This document shows, piece after piece, positions 8,272 to 16,196 of a DNA stretch of 64,000 nt; the first letter of the stretch is position 1; every line of letters begins with the position of its first letter. A program made the translations under genes and the position numbers. The notes under the pieces are model-generated. The model ran no database searches. It was not told where the DNA came from and worked only from the letters and a program-made list of their open reading frames with translations. This stretch comes from Micromonospora_G sp044901685 (GTDB lineage Bacteria > Actinomycetota > Actinomycetes > Mycobacteriales > Micromonosporaceae), in NCBI RefSeq assembly GCF_044901685.1, contig NZ_JBJDPS010000008.1, positions 186,001-250,000 of the forward strand, read 5' to 3'.

Positions 8272-8476
8272 GCGTCCTCCTCGACACCCGCTACCTTGCA
8301 CGGCAGGCGCCGCGACGAGCAGACGATACCGGTCGACGAGCGGGGCGGATAGCCCGGAAATGCACGGATTATGGTGTTTCACTGCCGGGTTATACCGAGG
8401 GCCACGGTACGACTCCGGCCCGCTGCGAACTCTGGTGTCGGCTCCCGGCCCGGGTGTAGCCTGCACGATAGCTTTC

Positions 8477-8491
8477 CTACCTGGCAGGTAG
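8477..8491. promoter_or_regulatory. Palindromic operator candidate between the divergent HTH and DUF397 genes
   Basis: CTACCTGGCAGGTAG is a 7-bp perfect inverted repeat around one base, 108 bases before the regulator gene. Its position suggests autoregulation by the adjacent HTH protein. The rest of the 328-bp gap holds the direct repeats listed next and an AT-richer patch near 8360-8395. Confidence 0.45.
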
Positions 8492-8501
8492 CCGATAGCC
8501 A

Positions 8502-8543
8502 GGTGGCACCCCCTGACGACATCGGTGGCACCCTGACCACATC
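8502..8543. repeat. Two direct repeats upstream of the HTH regulator
   Basis: GGTGGCACC...CTGACGACATC (22 bases) is followed at once by GGTGGCACCCTGACCACATC (20 bases). The copies differ by a CC insertion and one substitution. They lie between the palindrome and the gene and may be additional regulator sites. Confidence 0.5.
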
Positions 8544-8599
8544 GGTACGGCGACCCCTCGCCCAGCCGCCGGTGTGCCGTTGACGGAGAGAGTCTGCTG

Positions 8600-9463
8600 A
8601 TGAGCACGGCATTTGGCCCGACGGTGGGCAGACGCAGGCTCCGCTCGGCGATCCGCCGTGCCCGGGAGGCCTCCGGCCTGACCCAGGAGCAGGTGGCCGT
8701 CGCCATGGACTGGTCGCTCTCCAAGCTGATCCGGATCGAGTCCGGCTACGTCTCCATCTCCACCAACGACGTCAAGGCGTTGCTGCACCACTACCAGGTG
8801 ACCGATCCGACCCAGGTGGCGAAGCTGGTCGACCTCGCCCGGGTGGCCCGGCAGCGCACCTGGTGGTCGCAGTACCGGGACACCGTGCCGCCGGCGTACT
8901 ACGCCTACATCGGGCTGGAGGCGGAGGCGTCGCGGCTCTGCTTCTACCAGTCGGTCGGCATGCCCGGCCTGCTCCAGACCGAGGCGTTCGCCCAGGCCGT
9001 GGTCCGGTCCGTGATCCCGAACTTCAACGACGCCAGCGAAGCCCAGGCGTCGGTGGCCCTTCGGCTACGGCGCCAGCGCGAGGTGCTCGACCGCCCCGAC
9101 CCGCCGGTCATCGACGTCGTGCTCGACGAGGCCACGCTGCACCGGCAGACCGGCGGCCGGGAGGTGATCCGGGACCAGTTGCTGCACCTGGTCCGGCTCG
9201 GCGAGGTCCCGCACATCACCGTGCAGGTGCTGCCGTTCACCTCGACCATCTACACGCCACTCGGTCAGTTCGTGATCGTCTGCTTCGACGGGTCCGAGGA
9301 GACCGACGCGGTCTACCTGGAGAGCACCGGCCTGGAGGACGTGCTGGACCACCCGGAGTCGGTCAGCTCGCACCTGGTGACCTTCGAGGGCCTGCGAGAG
9401 GCGGCGATGAGCCCGGCCGACTCACTCGCCCGGATCGCCACCATCGCCGGCACCCTCGACTGA
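8600..9463 (+). CDS. XRE-type HTH regulator with DUF5753 domain
   Basis: A 287-residue protein. The N-terminal helix-turn-helix (about residues 12-70) reads LRSAIRRAREASGLTQEQVA and DWSLSKLIRIESG. The C-terminal DUF5753 domain carries WWSQYRDTVPP, the signature GMPGLLQTEAFAQAVV, and VVLDEATLHRQTGG. Such proteins regulate, and are antagonised by, DUF397 partners in the same locus. The partner here is divergently transcribed 328 bases away, with a palindrome between them. Start ATG with GGAGAG upstream. Confidence 0.9.
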   Translation: MSTAFGPTVGRRRLRSAIRRAREASGLTQEQVAVAMDWSLSKLIRIESGYVSISTNDVKALLHHYQVTDPTQVAKLVDLARVARQRTWWSQYRDTVPPAYYAYIGLEAEASRLCFYQSVGMPGLLQTEAFAQAVVRSVIPNFNDASEAQASVALRLRRQREVLDRPDPPVIDVVLDEATLHRQTGGREVIRDQLLHLVRLGEVPHITVQVLPFTSTIYTPLGQFVIVCFDGSEETDAVYLESTGLEDVLDHPESVSSHLVTFEGLREAAMSPADSLARIATIAGTLD

Positions 9464-9496
9464 AGCCACCACCCCGTCACCGCCGTCGCCGCCATT

Positions 9497-9556
9497 GGCG
9501 AGGGCGAGGGCGAGGGCGAGGGCGAGGGCGAGGGCGAGGGCGAGGGCGAGGGCGAG
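9497..9556. repeat. Hexanucleotide microsatellite (GGCGAG)10
   Basis: Ten perfect tandem copies of GGCGAG lie between two convergent genes and end two bases before the leftward gene's stop codon. One strand is pure GGCGAG, the other CTCGCC. Ten flawless copies imply recent slippage or a length that varies among strains. Confidence 0.97.
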
Positions 9557-9558
9557 GG

Positions 9559-10107
9559 TCAACGGGCGGGTGGCTCCCAGGGCGGCGGGGAGGTGACCAC
9601 GGGTTCGGCGACACCGCCGTACCGGGCGACCTCCTGCGCGCGGCGCAGCGCCCGGGTTAGCTGACCGAACTGGCGTTCCTGGTCGCTGGTGAACAACAGC
9701 GTCATCTCGCCCCGGTAGCGCCCCCAGAGCTCGTACGTCGGCGGTCGGAGCTTGTGACCGACAAAGGCGAGCACCACCGGCAGGAACGCTGCGGCGCCCA
9801 GGGCGAGGTAGGTGGCGGCGTTGAGCCGGTAGAACTCGCCGGTGTAGCCGAACGCGATGCCGATCACGGCCAGCACCGCGCCGGTGACCACCACGACCCG
9901 CACGGTGAGCGGGTCGTGCGGACCCCGGGCGGTCTTTAGCTGGGTCAGCTCGACCACCGGAAAGTGGCGTCCCGCCACGGTGAACGACTCACTGGTGACC
10001 CGGACTCCGGGCCGGTGGTAGAACTCGACCGGCACCGGGCGACGGGCCGACCTTCCGGTGACGGATTGTGTACCTGTTCGGCGCGCGGAGTCGCGAGTAG
10101 GATGCAT
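9559..10107 (-). CDS. DUF6232-like membrane protein
   Basis: The 182-residue product starts at an ATG (MHPTRDSARR) preceded by GGAGG at a good distance. After an Arg-rich tail come PVEFYHRPGVRVTSESFTVA and FPVVELTQLKTARGPHDP, then two membrane helices (about 85-103 and 112-133), then a C-terminal part with ELWGRYRGEMTLLFTSDQE. The order (short beta segment, two helices, stress-protein-like tail) matches proteins annotated DUF6232. Function unknown. Its stop abuts a hexanucleotide repeat. Confidence 0.7.
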   Translation of the reverse strand: MHPTRDSARRTGTQSVTGRSARRPVPVEFYHRPGVRVTSESFTVAGRHFPVVELTQLKTARGPHDPLTVRVVVVTGAVLAVIGIAFGYTGEFYRLNAATYLALGAAAFLPVVLAFVGHKLRPPTYELWGRYRGEMTLLFTSDQERQFGQLTRALRRAQEVARYGGVAEPVVTSPPPWEPPAR

Positions 10108-10865
10108 GACAGCCTCCGACGGCTCGTGAACGGGCTGCGATGTGGCAGTGGTGAAGAGTGGTTTGCAAAGATCGGCACTTGGTGGCAGCCAGGTGCCGAT
10201 CATCGTTTTGCAACGACGCTGTTGCCAGAAATCGATTCCGGCTCTGCAATCATTGTGCGAAGGACATGCCAGCAGAGGAAGGCTTGTTTCAGCCACCTGG
10301 CAGATTTCCAGGCGGCAGCTAGCTCCCTGGACAGATTTATGTCCTTCTTTGTGGTGCTTTAACCCGCCGGCAACCTCTACCCCATTTGCCAACACCGGCC
10401 ATTGGGGCACTCGGTGAGTCGGAGCGTCGGACCCACCCGCTGTATCACTAAGCGACTACGTCTCACCACAATGGGTGATCGAGACATTCAATCCATCGAT
10501 CGGTTCGACCAACGAATTCGCGGCCCCCACTGTTGCCGACACCCCACCGGGGACTAGGTTGGTTTCCGCTGGTTCGGTGGTCAGTCATCCCCCTGGGTGA
10601 CGCCGGCCCGGCGCCGCCGAATCGCACCGGCCGAGCGCGACCTAGCGGTGACACTCCGCAGTCGCAGCCCGGAGCCGCTCCACAGCGGACGCCAACCGCC
10701 TCGCGGCGGGGGCGACCGCCAGGCTGGACTTCACCGACCAGGGCGCGCACATCGCGCGACCGAGCGGCTACACCGGCTCGACCCTGCTCCGGGGCACCGG
10801 AACGGGGCCGCGACGACGGGGGTCGCGGCATCGACCGGCGGCAGAACGGAAGGGGCTCCGCACTC
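10108..10865. other. 758-bp intergenic region, AT-richer in its first half
   Basis: This region separates the DUF6232-like gene from the NlpC/P60 gene, which read away from each other. Bases 10130-10500 are visibly richer in A/T than the rest of the window and contain a strong hairpin (next entry). The last 300 bases return to high GC and form the leader of the hydrolase gene. NlpC/P60 genes in actinobacteria often have a c-di-AMP (ydaO-type) riboswitch, but I could not match the conserved cores here. Confidence 0.6.
10170..10201 (+). other. Strong hairpin in AT-rich intergenic region
   Basis: The 13-base arms GATCGGCACTTGG and CCAGGTGCCGATC pair with one G-U around TGGCAG. TTTGCAAA flanks the left side and ATCGTTTTGCAAC follows on the right, so the rightward strand looks like a hairpin plus a short T-run. 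No annotated rightward gene precedes it. It may end a small RNA or lie in the leader of the leftward gene. Confidence 0.5.
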
Positions 10866-11828
10866 TTGCCATCCGCGCGGATCCTGTTGCGCTCGCTCGT
10901 CCTGACGGGTCTGGCGGTCGGGCTGATCGCGCCCGCCACGGTCGCCCAGGCGGAACCATCCGCCGCCGAGCTGACGCAACAGATCAACAAATCCTCCAGC
11001 GAGCTCGAGAAGGTCATCGAGTCGTACAACAAGCTCAACGAGCAGATCAAGGTCACCAAAGCCACGGCTGCTCAACTCGCGGTCAAACTCGGCCCGTTGG
11101 AACAACAGGCCACGCAGAGCCGCGCCGAGGTGACCGCTCTGGCCACCAAGGCGTACAAGCAGGGCAACCTACGTACGGCGGACGCGCTGCTCGGCGACGA
11201 CGGCGCGGAAAGCCTGCTCGACCGGCTCGGCACGCTCGACTACCTGGCCCGCGACCGGGAGCAGCGGCTCGCCGATCTGACCGCCTCGCAGCAGCAGTAC
11301 ATCGACCAGAAGGCACGGGTCGACGCGACGCTGGCGAAGCAGACCGCGCAGGCCAAGGAGCTTGAGGCGGGCAAGAAAAAGATCGAGGGCGAGATCAGCA
11401 AGCTCAACGAGACACGCCGCAAGGTGTACGGCACGGCCAGCAACGCCGGCAGCAAGTACACCGGCAAGATCCCGGCCATCGACGGCGACGCCGGCAAGGC
11501 GGTGACGTTCGCCTACAACGCGATCGGCAAGCCGTACGTCTTCGCGGCCGACGGCCCGAACGGGTACGACTGCTCCGGGCTCACCTCAGCGGCCTGGCGG
11601 GCGGCCGGCCAGTCGTTGCCGCACAACGCCGAGATGCAGCGGGATCGGACGACACCGATCAGCCGGAGCCAGCTCCAAGCCGGCGACCTGGTCTTCTACA
11701 ACAACCTGTCCCACGTCGCGCTCTACGTCGGCAGCGGCAAGGTGATCCACGCGCCGCAGGTCGGCGAGAGCGTGACGCTCGCCAGCGTGGACATGATGAC
11801 CCCGCAGGGCTTCGGCCGGGTCGGCTAA
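10866..11828 (+). CDS. Secreted NlpC/P60 peptidoglycan hydrolase with coiled coil
   Basis: The most likely start is TTG (LPSARILLRSLVLTGLAVGL) preceded by GGAAGGGG, giving 320 residues. No ATG fits. A signal peptide ends at VAQA. Residues about 40-200 form an alpha-helical coiled coil (LTQQINKSSSELEKVIESYN...), as in RipA-like endopeptidases. The C-terminal NlpC/P60 domain has Cys236 in YDCSGLTSAAW, His283 in LSHVALYVG and His295 in VIHAP, the expected triad. It cleaves peptide stems of cell-wall peptidoglycan outside the membrane. The coiled coil often binds or autoinhibits in such proteins. A long leader of about 300 bases precedes it. Confidence 0.9.
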   Translation: MPSARILLRSLVLTGLAVGLIAPATVAQAEPSAAELTQQINKSSSELEKVIESYNKLNEQIKVTKATAAQLAVKLGPLEQQATQSRAEVTALATKAYKQGNLRTADALLGDDGAESLLDRLGTLDYLARDREQRLADLTASQQQYIDQKARVDATLAKQTAQAKELEAGKKKIEGEISKLNETRRKVYGTASNAGSKYTGKIPAIDGDAGKAVTFAYNAIGKPYVFAADGPNGYDCSGLTSAAWRAAGQSLPHNAEMQRDRTTPISRSQLQAGDLVFYNNLSHVALYVGSGKVIHAPQVGESVTLASVDMMTPQGFGRVG

Positions 11829-11831
11829 CCT
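11826..11831 (+). promoter_or_regulatory. Possible -10 box overlapping the NlpC/P60 stop codon
   Basis: TAACCT begins with the stop codon of the hydrolase gene and ends six bases before the GTG start of the next gene. A leaderless promoter here would let the downstream gene be expressed on its own. Confidence 0.35.
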
Positions 11832-11837
11832 GCCCGG

Positions 11838-12563
11838 GTGACCTCACCCGAGACCACCGACCCGCTGGCGGGTACGGCGCTCGAACGCCTGACGCCGTAC
11901 CTGCCAGCGGTTGGCACCACCCAGGAACCGGGTGTGGATCCCGCCGCCCGTCCGCTCTACGACCTCGTCGCCGCCCGACTGCGTGCCATCGGTGAGGCGG
12001 AGGCGTTCGCCGACTTTGTCCGGCAACCCCGGAACGACTCCCTGGTACGTCGCCTGCTCGCCACCGCCGTACGCGACGATCCCGCGTACGCCGCCGCGCT
12101 CACGGCCGCCGTGGCCGCCGTACCGGCCGGCGCGACGACCAGCCAGCTCCCGGACGGCACCGCCGGTTCAGCCGTGCCGCTGCCGCTGGGCGGGCGGGTC
12201 ACCGGAGGTTCGGCCGACTCCGGGACCACCGCACCGGTCGGATCCGCCCCGGCACCGCGACTCTCCCGGCGTACGCTCCTCGTCGGCCTCGGCATCCTGG
12301 TCGTCGTGGTGGCGGTGGTCTGCCTGGTCGCCCGGAACATCCTCGGGAACCTCGACGACAGCGGCGGCCTGACCAGCCAGTCCACCTGCGCGGAGTTCCG
12401 CCAGGCGCCGAAGGAGGACCGCGCCGCCGCACTCCGGGCGATCGCCCTGGCCCGAGGGCTGCCCGAGCTGGACACCCCGCTCGGCCTCACCGCCGTCACC
12501 GAGTCCTGCGCCGCCCATCCCGGCCGCTCCCTGGCCGACACCATCGCCACCCTGCGCGACTGA
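11838..12563 (+). CDS. One-TM protein of unknown function
   Basis: A 241-residue protein from GTG. The cytosolic N-terminal part contains an all-helical stretch (VDPAARPLYDLVAARLRAIGEAEAFADF...LATAVRDDPAYAAALTAAV), then a flexible Gly/Thr/Ser linker, a membrane segment at about 150-172 (TLLVGLGILVVVVAVVCLVA), and an external part with two cysteines (TCAEFRQAPKEDR, TESCAAHPG) that could form a disulfide. It follows the NlpC/P60 gene by nine bases but has its own possible -10 box. I do not recognise the family. Confidence 0.78.
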   Translation: MTSPETTDPLAGTALERLTPYLPAVGTTQEPGVDPAARPLYDLVAARLRAIGEAEAFADFVRQPRNDSLVRRLLATAVRDDPAYAAALTAAVAAVPAGATTSQLPDGTAGSAVPLPLGGRVTGGSADSGTTAPVGSAPAPRLSRRTLLVGLGILVVVVAVVCLVARNILGNLDDSGGLTSQSTCAEFRQAPKEDRAAALRAIALARGLPELDTPLGLTAVTESCAAHPGRSLADTIATLRD

Positions 12564-12607
12564 CCCCCGCCCACCCCTCTCACCCCCGCCCGGGGCCGGG
12601 GCCCGGT

Positions 12608-12631
12608 GGGGAGGGTGGGGTGGGGGTGGGG
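12608..12631 (+). other. G-quadruplex-forming G tract
   Basis: Five runs of three to five Gs (GGGG, GGG, GGGG, GGGGG, GGGG) are separated by single bases. One-base loops favour a very stable parallel quadruplex. The tract lies on the RNA-like strand of the upstream gene, just before a hairpin. Confidence 0.8.
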
Positions 12632-12636
12632 ACAGG

Positions 12637-12672
12637 TCCGGCCGGTGTCCCCTGTGGGGAGCACCGGCCGGA
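12637..12672. terminator. Bidirectional hairpin terminator between convergent genes
   Basis: An 11-bp outer stem (TCCGGCCGGTG / CACCGGCCGGA) continues into a 5-bp inner stem (TCCCC / GGGGA) with one bulged G. GTTTCTGTC follows on the plus strand. It lies between the one-TM protein gene and the oppositely oriented sigma-factor gene. Confidence 0.8.
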
Positions 12673-12688
12673 GTTTCTGTCGTTCGGG

Positions 12689-13690
12689 TCAGGCGGCTTG
12701 CAGGCCCTCGGCGCGGGCCAGCTCGCGGAGCCGGCCGAGCGCCTGGATCTCGAGCTGACGGATCCGCTCCCGGGAGAGCGAGAAGCGCGAGGCGACCTCG
12801 GTGAGCGAGTGCTCGCGTCCGTCCTCCAGCCCGTAACGGGCCCGCATGATGCCGGCCGAACGGTCGTCGAGGTGGTTGAGTAGTCCTTCGATCCGCTGCC
12901 GCTCCAGTGCGGTCAGCACGATCTCCTCCGGCGACGGGGCGTCGCTGTCGGCGACCAGGTCACCGAGGTTGGTGTCGCCGTCGTCGCCGACCGGGGTGTC
13001 CAGCGACACCGTGTCCTGCGACCAGCGCACCAGCTCGTGCACCCGCTCCACCGTGACGCCCAGGGCCGCCGCGATCTGCTCCGGCTCGGGGTCGGAGCCC
13101 AGCTCACGGGTGAGCTGCCGGGCCACGTTACGCATCCGGTTGACGTCCTCGACCAGGTGCACGGGAAGCCGTACGGTCCGCTCCTGCTGGGCGATCGCCC
13201 GGCTGATCGCCTGACGGATCCACCAGGTGGCGTACGTCGAGAACTTGTATCCCCGCTCGTAGTCGAACTTCTCCACGGCCCGGACCAGGCCGGTGTTGCC
13301 CTCCTGGATCAGGTCGAGCATGGGCATCCCGGAGCGTACGTAGCGACGGGCGATCGAAACCACCAGCCGCAGGTTCGCCCGGATGAACAGATCCTTTGCC
13401 CGCTCCCCCTCGACCACCAGGCGCTCGAGCTCCTCGCGACTGACGCCGACCGGAACCCGTTCCTCGTCGAGGAGGTGCTCCGCGTAGAGGCCCGCCTCGA
13501 TCGACTTCGAGAGGTCCACCTCCTTGGCCGCGTCGAGCAGCGGTGTGCGCGAGATCTCGTGCAGGTAGACGCCAACCAGGTCGCGCTCCTCGGCGACCTC
13601 GTCGGTACGCATCACGATGCTCTTCTCCACGTCGCTCACGGTCCCCTCGTCTGCCCCGGTTGCCCGGTTACCTGCCATCCCCACGTTCAT
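12689..13690 (-). CDS. Group 2 sigma-70 factor (SigB/Hrd type)
   Basis: A 333-residue protein starting MNVGMAGNRATG after GGGGGAGGG. The open frame upstream belongs to the promoter region. It lacks the long N-terminal extension of the primary sigma factor. Regions 1.2 to 4.2 are all present: VYLHEISRTPLLDAAKEVD (1.2), NLRLVVSIARRYVRSGMPM and GYKFSTYATWWIRQAISRAI (2), SLDTPVGDDGD (3.2) and SLSRERIRQLEIQALGRLRE (4.2 helix-turn-helix). Intact regions 2.4 and 4.2 predict promoters like those of the housekeeping sigma. In actinobacteria this group handles general stress and stationary phase, which is inference here. An ECF-type promoter candidate precedes it. Confidence 0.93.
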   Translation of the reverse strand: MNVGMAGNRATGADEGTVSDVEKSIVMRTDEVAEERDLVGVYLHEISRTPLLDAAKEVDLSKSIEAGLYAEHLLDEERVPVGVSREELERLVVEGERAKDLFIRANLRLVVSIARRYVRSGMPMLDLIQEGNTGLVRAVEKFDYERGYKFSTYATWWIRQAISRAIAQQERTVRLPVHLVEDVNRMRNVARQLTRELGSDPEPEQIAAALGVTVERVHELVRWSQDTVSLDTPVGDDGDTNLGDLVADSDAPSPEEIVLTALERQRIEGLLNHLDDRSAGIMRARYGLEDGREHSLTEVASRFSLSRERIRQLEIQALGRLRELARAEGLQAA

Positions 13691-13740
13691 CAGCCCTCCC
13701 CCGTAACCACTGCTGTGCCCTGTGGCGCTGACACCTACAC

Positions 13741-13766
13741 AACAGTTGAGACGCGTTGGGGATTCC
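13741..13766 (-). promoter_or_regulatory. ECF-sigma-type promoter candidate for the sigma-factor gene
   Basis: Read leftward, GGAATC and GTT are separated by 17 bases, close to the GGAAC-N16/17-GTT pattern of stress ECF sigma factors. GTT lies about 50 bases before the start codon. Mycobacterial sigB is known to be driven by such a promoter. The rest of the 13691-14073 gap shows nothing I can name. Confidence 0.35.
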
Positions 13767-14073
13767 ATCTCGTGGGTCGAAAGTGTCACGAATGCCTGAG
13801 TAGTTCCTGTGAGCACGATCGAAGTTTGCTGTCAGGAGGCCCTTCCAGCCGCACAAAGCCCGTTTCCGCACGGATAGGCGGATCGGTGGCGCAGCCGTTT
13901 GGCCCGGTAAATGGCAACACCGCGACATAACGACGCGCAGCGATCCGCATCACCGTTGACCTGCGATCCTCGTCACTACGACTACACGCGCCGGCACCCT
14001 GATCGGTTCACCACGGTCCGGGAATACCCCTGTCCCGGGTGAACAATCCGACCGGCCGGCAAAGTCCCCTTGA

Positions 14074-14976
14074 TCAACGAGGGCCGGCGGCGGACGGCGG
14101 AAGGGCCTCGGCGACAGCCGCCAGCGCCCGTCCCGCCCTGGCCCGATTGCGGCTGGCCACGCCGATGAAGAGACAGTCGACCACGGTGAGCTGGGCCAGC
14201 CGGCTGGCCATCGCCCCGGTTCGGTAGGTGGTCTCGCGGGCCGCCGTGGTCAGCACTAGATCGGCCACCGCCGCGATGGCCGCCCTGGGAAAGTTGGTCA
14301 GCGCGACGGTGGTGGCTCCCCGGCCCCTGGCCACGGCCAGCACCCCGATCGCGTCGGCGCCGACGCCGGTGTGGGAGATCCCGACCGCGACGTCGCCGCG
14401 CCGGAGCAGAGCGGCCGACGCCAGCGCGCTCCGCCCGTCCGCGAAGCAGAAGGCGAGGCGGCCGATCCGGTGCAGCTTGCGTTGGAAGTCCGCCGCGACC
14501 AACCCGCTGGCACCGGCACCGTGGATCTCGATCCGGCCGGCGCCGTGCAGGGCCGTGACCACCCGATCGCAGACCACCGGGTCGAGCTGGGCGGCGGTCT
14601 CGGCGACCGCACCGGCGTCGTGGAAGCCGACGGTCGCGATGATCTGGGACATCTCGGCGCCGGGTGGGATGTCACCGGCCAGCACCCGCCCGTCCGGCGG
14701 TTCGATCCGGCTGGCCGCCTCGGCGGCCAGCCGGATCCGTAGCTGGGGATAACCCGACAGGCCGGCCGAGCGACAGAACCGGACGACGGTCGCCTCCGAG
14801 GTCTCGGCGGCGGTGGCGAGGTCGGTGATCGTACGGCGGGCGGCTCCGGCCGGATCGGTCAGCACGAAGCGTGCCACCCGCTGCTCGGACGGCGACAGGG
14901 ACGGCAGCAGACCACTGATCCGGGCGATCAGCGCACCGGGTGCATGACCTGCGGAAACCATCGCACTCTTCGCCAC
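14074..14976 (-). CDS. MurR/RpiR family transcriptional regulator (HTH + SIS)
   Basis: A 300-residue protein. An N-terminal HTH_6 domain (LLPSLSPSEQRVARFVLTDP, ITDLATAAETSEATVVRFC) precedes a SIS sugar-phosphate-binding domain (about residues 125-260: IEIHGAGASGLVAADF, DVAVGISHTGVGADAIGVL). The GTG start lies six bases after a strong -10 box, so the mRNA is probably leaderless. An in-frame ATG five codons later is the alternative. Family members sense amino-sugar or hexose phosphates. No catabolic operon lies next to it, so its target is unknown. Confidence 0.9.
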   Translation of the reverse strand: MAKSAMVSAGHAPGALIARISGLLPSLSPSEQRVARFVLTDPAGAARRTITDLATAAETSEATVVRFCRSAGLSGYPQLRIRLAAEAASRIEPPDGRVLAGDIPPGAEMSQIIATVGFHDAGAVAETAAQLDPVVCDRVVTALHGAGRIEIHGAGASGLVAADFQRKLHRIGRLAFCFADGRSALASAALLRRGDVAVGISHTGVGADAIGVLAVARGRGATTVALTNFPRAAIAAVADLVLTTAARETTYRTGAMASRLAQLTVVDCLFIGVASRNRARAGRALAAVAEALPPSAAGPR

Positions 14977-14982
14977 CAGCGA

Positions 14983-15011
14983 AAATTACTGACCACATCG
15001 GTGGGCGTCAA
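14983..15011 (-). promoter_or_regulatory. Housekeeping promoter of the RpiR regulator gene
   Basis: On the minus strand TTGACG and TAATTT are separated by exactly 17 bases, and TAATTT ends six bases before the GTG start. This is the clearest sigma-70 promoter in the window and supports a leaderless mRNA. Confidence 0.65.
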
Positions 15012-15051
15012 CCAATTCCCCGACACCGAGTTGTTCGGGGCGGGCGCGTTC

Positions 15052-16068
15052 TCAGGGCCGGCGGGCGGCGGCCCACTCCCGCAGCACCTCGGCCTCCTGC
15101 GCGGGCTCCAGCCCACCGGCCTTGACCTGGTCCGGATACGCCCGAAGCCAGTCGAGCGTACGGGCGGCGGTCTCCGCGGGCGGCCGGGTACGCAGCCCGG
15201 CGGCGAGCGAGTCCGTCACGTCCCGGCTGAGGAAGCCGGCGTACTCGGGTGACGGCAGCCAGAGTGGCAGGGACCGTTCGCCGGTCCACGGCCGTACGTC
15301 CCGCTCGACGAGGAAGTCCTGCTCGACCCAGGTCAGGTCGGGATCGGCCCGCCCCACCCCGGCGGCCACCTCGGCCAGGAAACGGCCACGGGGCATCGGG
15401 GCGCTCATCCCGTCGAAGGTGCCGGCGAGCCCGGTCTCGGCCGCGTACAGCAGCCATCGCGCGAGGTCGTCGACGTCGACGAACTGGACCGGGTCCTCCG
15501 GCGTCCCGGGGGCGAGCACCTCACCGCCCCGGGCCAGCCGGGCCACCCAGTACGGGAACCGGTCGCTCGGGTCCTCCGGTCCGACGATCAGCCCGGCCCG
15601 ACAGATGAACGAGCGCTCGACGCCGATCGTGTCGCGTACGGCGCGCTCGCAGGAGACCTTGCAGGGGCCGTAGAAGTCGGCGTGCTCGCCCACCGGGTTG
15701 TCCACCTCGGCCGGGGCCGGTTCCTTGACCTCGGCCGAGGCGGCCCGCTGACCGGGGACGCTGTCGTCGGCGTAGACCGAGCAGGTGGAGACGTACGACC
15801 AGTGGCCGACCCGGTCGGCGAGCGCGGCGAGGGCGTGCCGGGCATGGCTCGGCCGCCGGGTCACGTCGACCACCGCGTCGAACCGCTCACCGTCCAGTGC
15901 GGACAGACCGTCGGGACGGTCCCGGTCCGCCTTGACGAACCTGACCCCGGTCACCGGCCGCCCGGAGGCGCCCCGGGCGGCACAGGTGACGTCGTGGCCG
16001 GCCTCCTGGGCCAGCCGGGACACCGCGCGGCCGAGGAAGACGGTGCCGCCGAGTACGAGTAGACGCAT
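15052..16068 (-). CDS. NAD-dependent epimerase/dehydratase family protein
   Basis: The 338-residue product begins MRLLVLGGTVFLGRAVSRLA, so the nucleotide-binding GGTxFLG motif is at the very N-terminus as usual. The twelve residues encoded upstream are not needed. It is an extended/atypical SDR: FDAVVDVTRRP, then YVSTCSVYAD and FYGPCKVSCERAV, where YGPCK stands in for the YxxxK catalytic pair. The C-terminal half (FVDVDDLARWLLYAAETG) is typical of reductase/epimerase relatives acting on nucleotide sugars or related substrates. The substrate is unknown. It follows the RpiR gene's promoter region and is not obviously in its operon. Confidence 0.88.
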   Translation of the reverse strand: MRLLVLGGTVFLGRAVSRLAQEAGHDVTCAARGASGRPVTGVRFVKADRDRPDGLSALDGERFDAVVDVTRRPSHARHALAALADRVGHWSYVSTCSVYADDSVPGQRAASAEVKEPAPAEVDNPVGEHADFYGPCKVSCERAVRDTIGVERSFICRAGLIVGPEDPSDRFPYWVARLARGGEVLAPGTPEDPVQFVDVDDLARWLLYAAETGLAGTFDGMSAPMPRGRFLAEVAAGVGRADPDLTWVEQDFLVERDVRPWTGERSLPLWLPSPEYAGFLSRDVTDSLAAGLRTRPPAETAARTLDWLRAYPDQVKAGGLEPAQEAEVLREWAAARRP

Positions 16069-16196
16069 AGGCCGATCATGCTGCGGCTCGGGCCGCCCGG
16101 ACACCCCCGTCTGCCGAGGGCAGAAGGGTCAGGTCGAAGCCCACCGCCAACCGCCGGGTCCGACCCGGCCACCGGTCGGTGCTGAACCGCCCCGGG

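Noticed and set aside
10560..10865. c-di-AMP (ydaO-type) riboswitch before the NlpC/P60 gene
   Set aside because: Only GCCGCCGAATCGC resembles the motif; the other conserved cores and their order could not be found.
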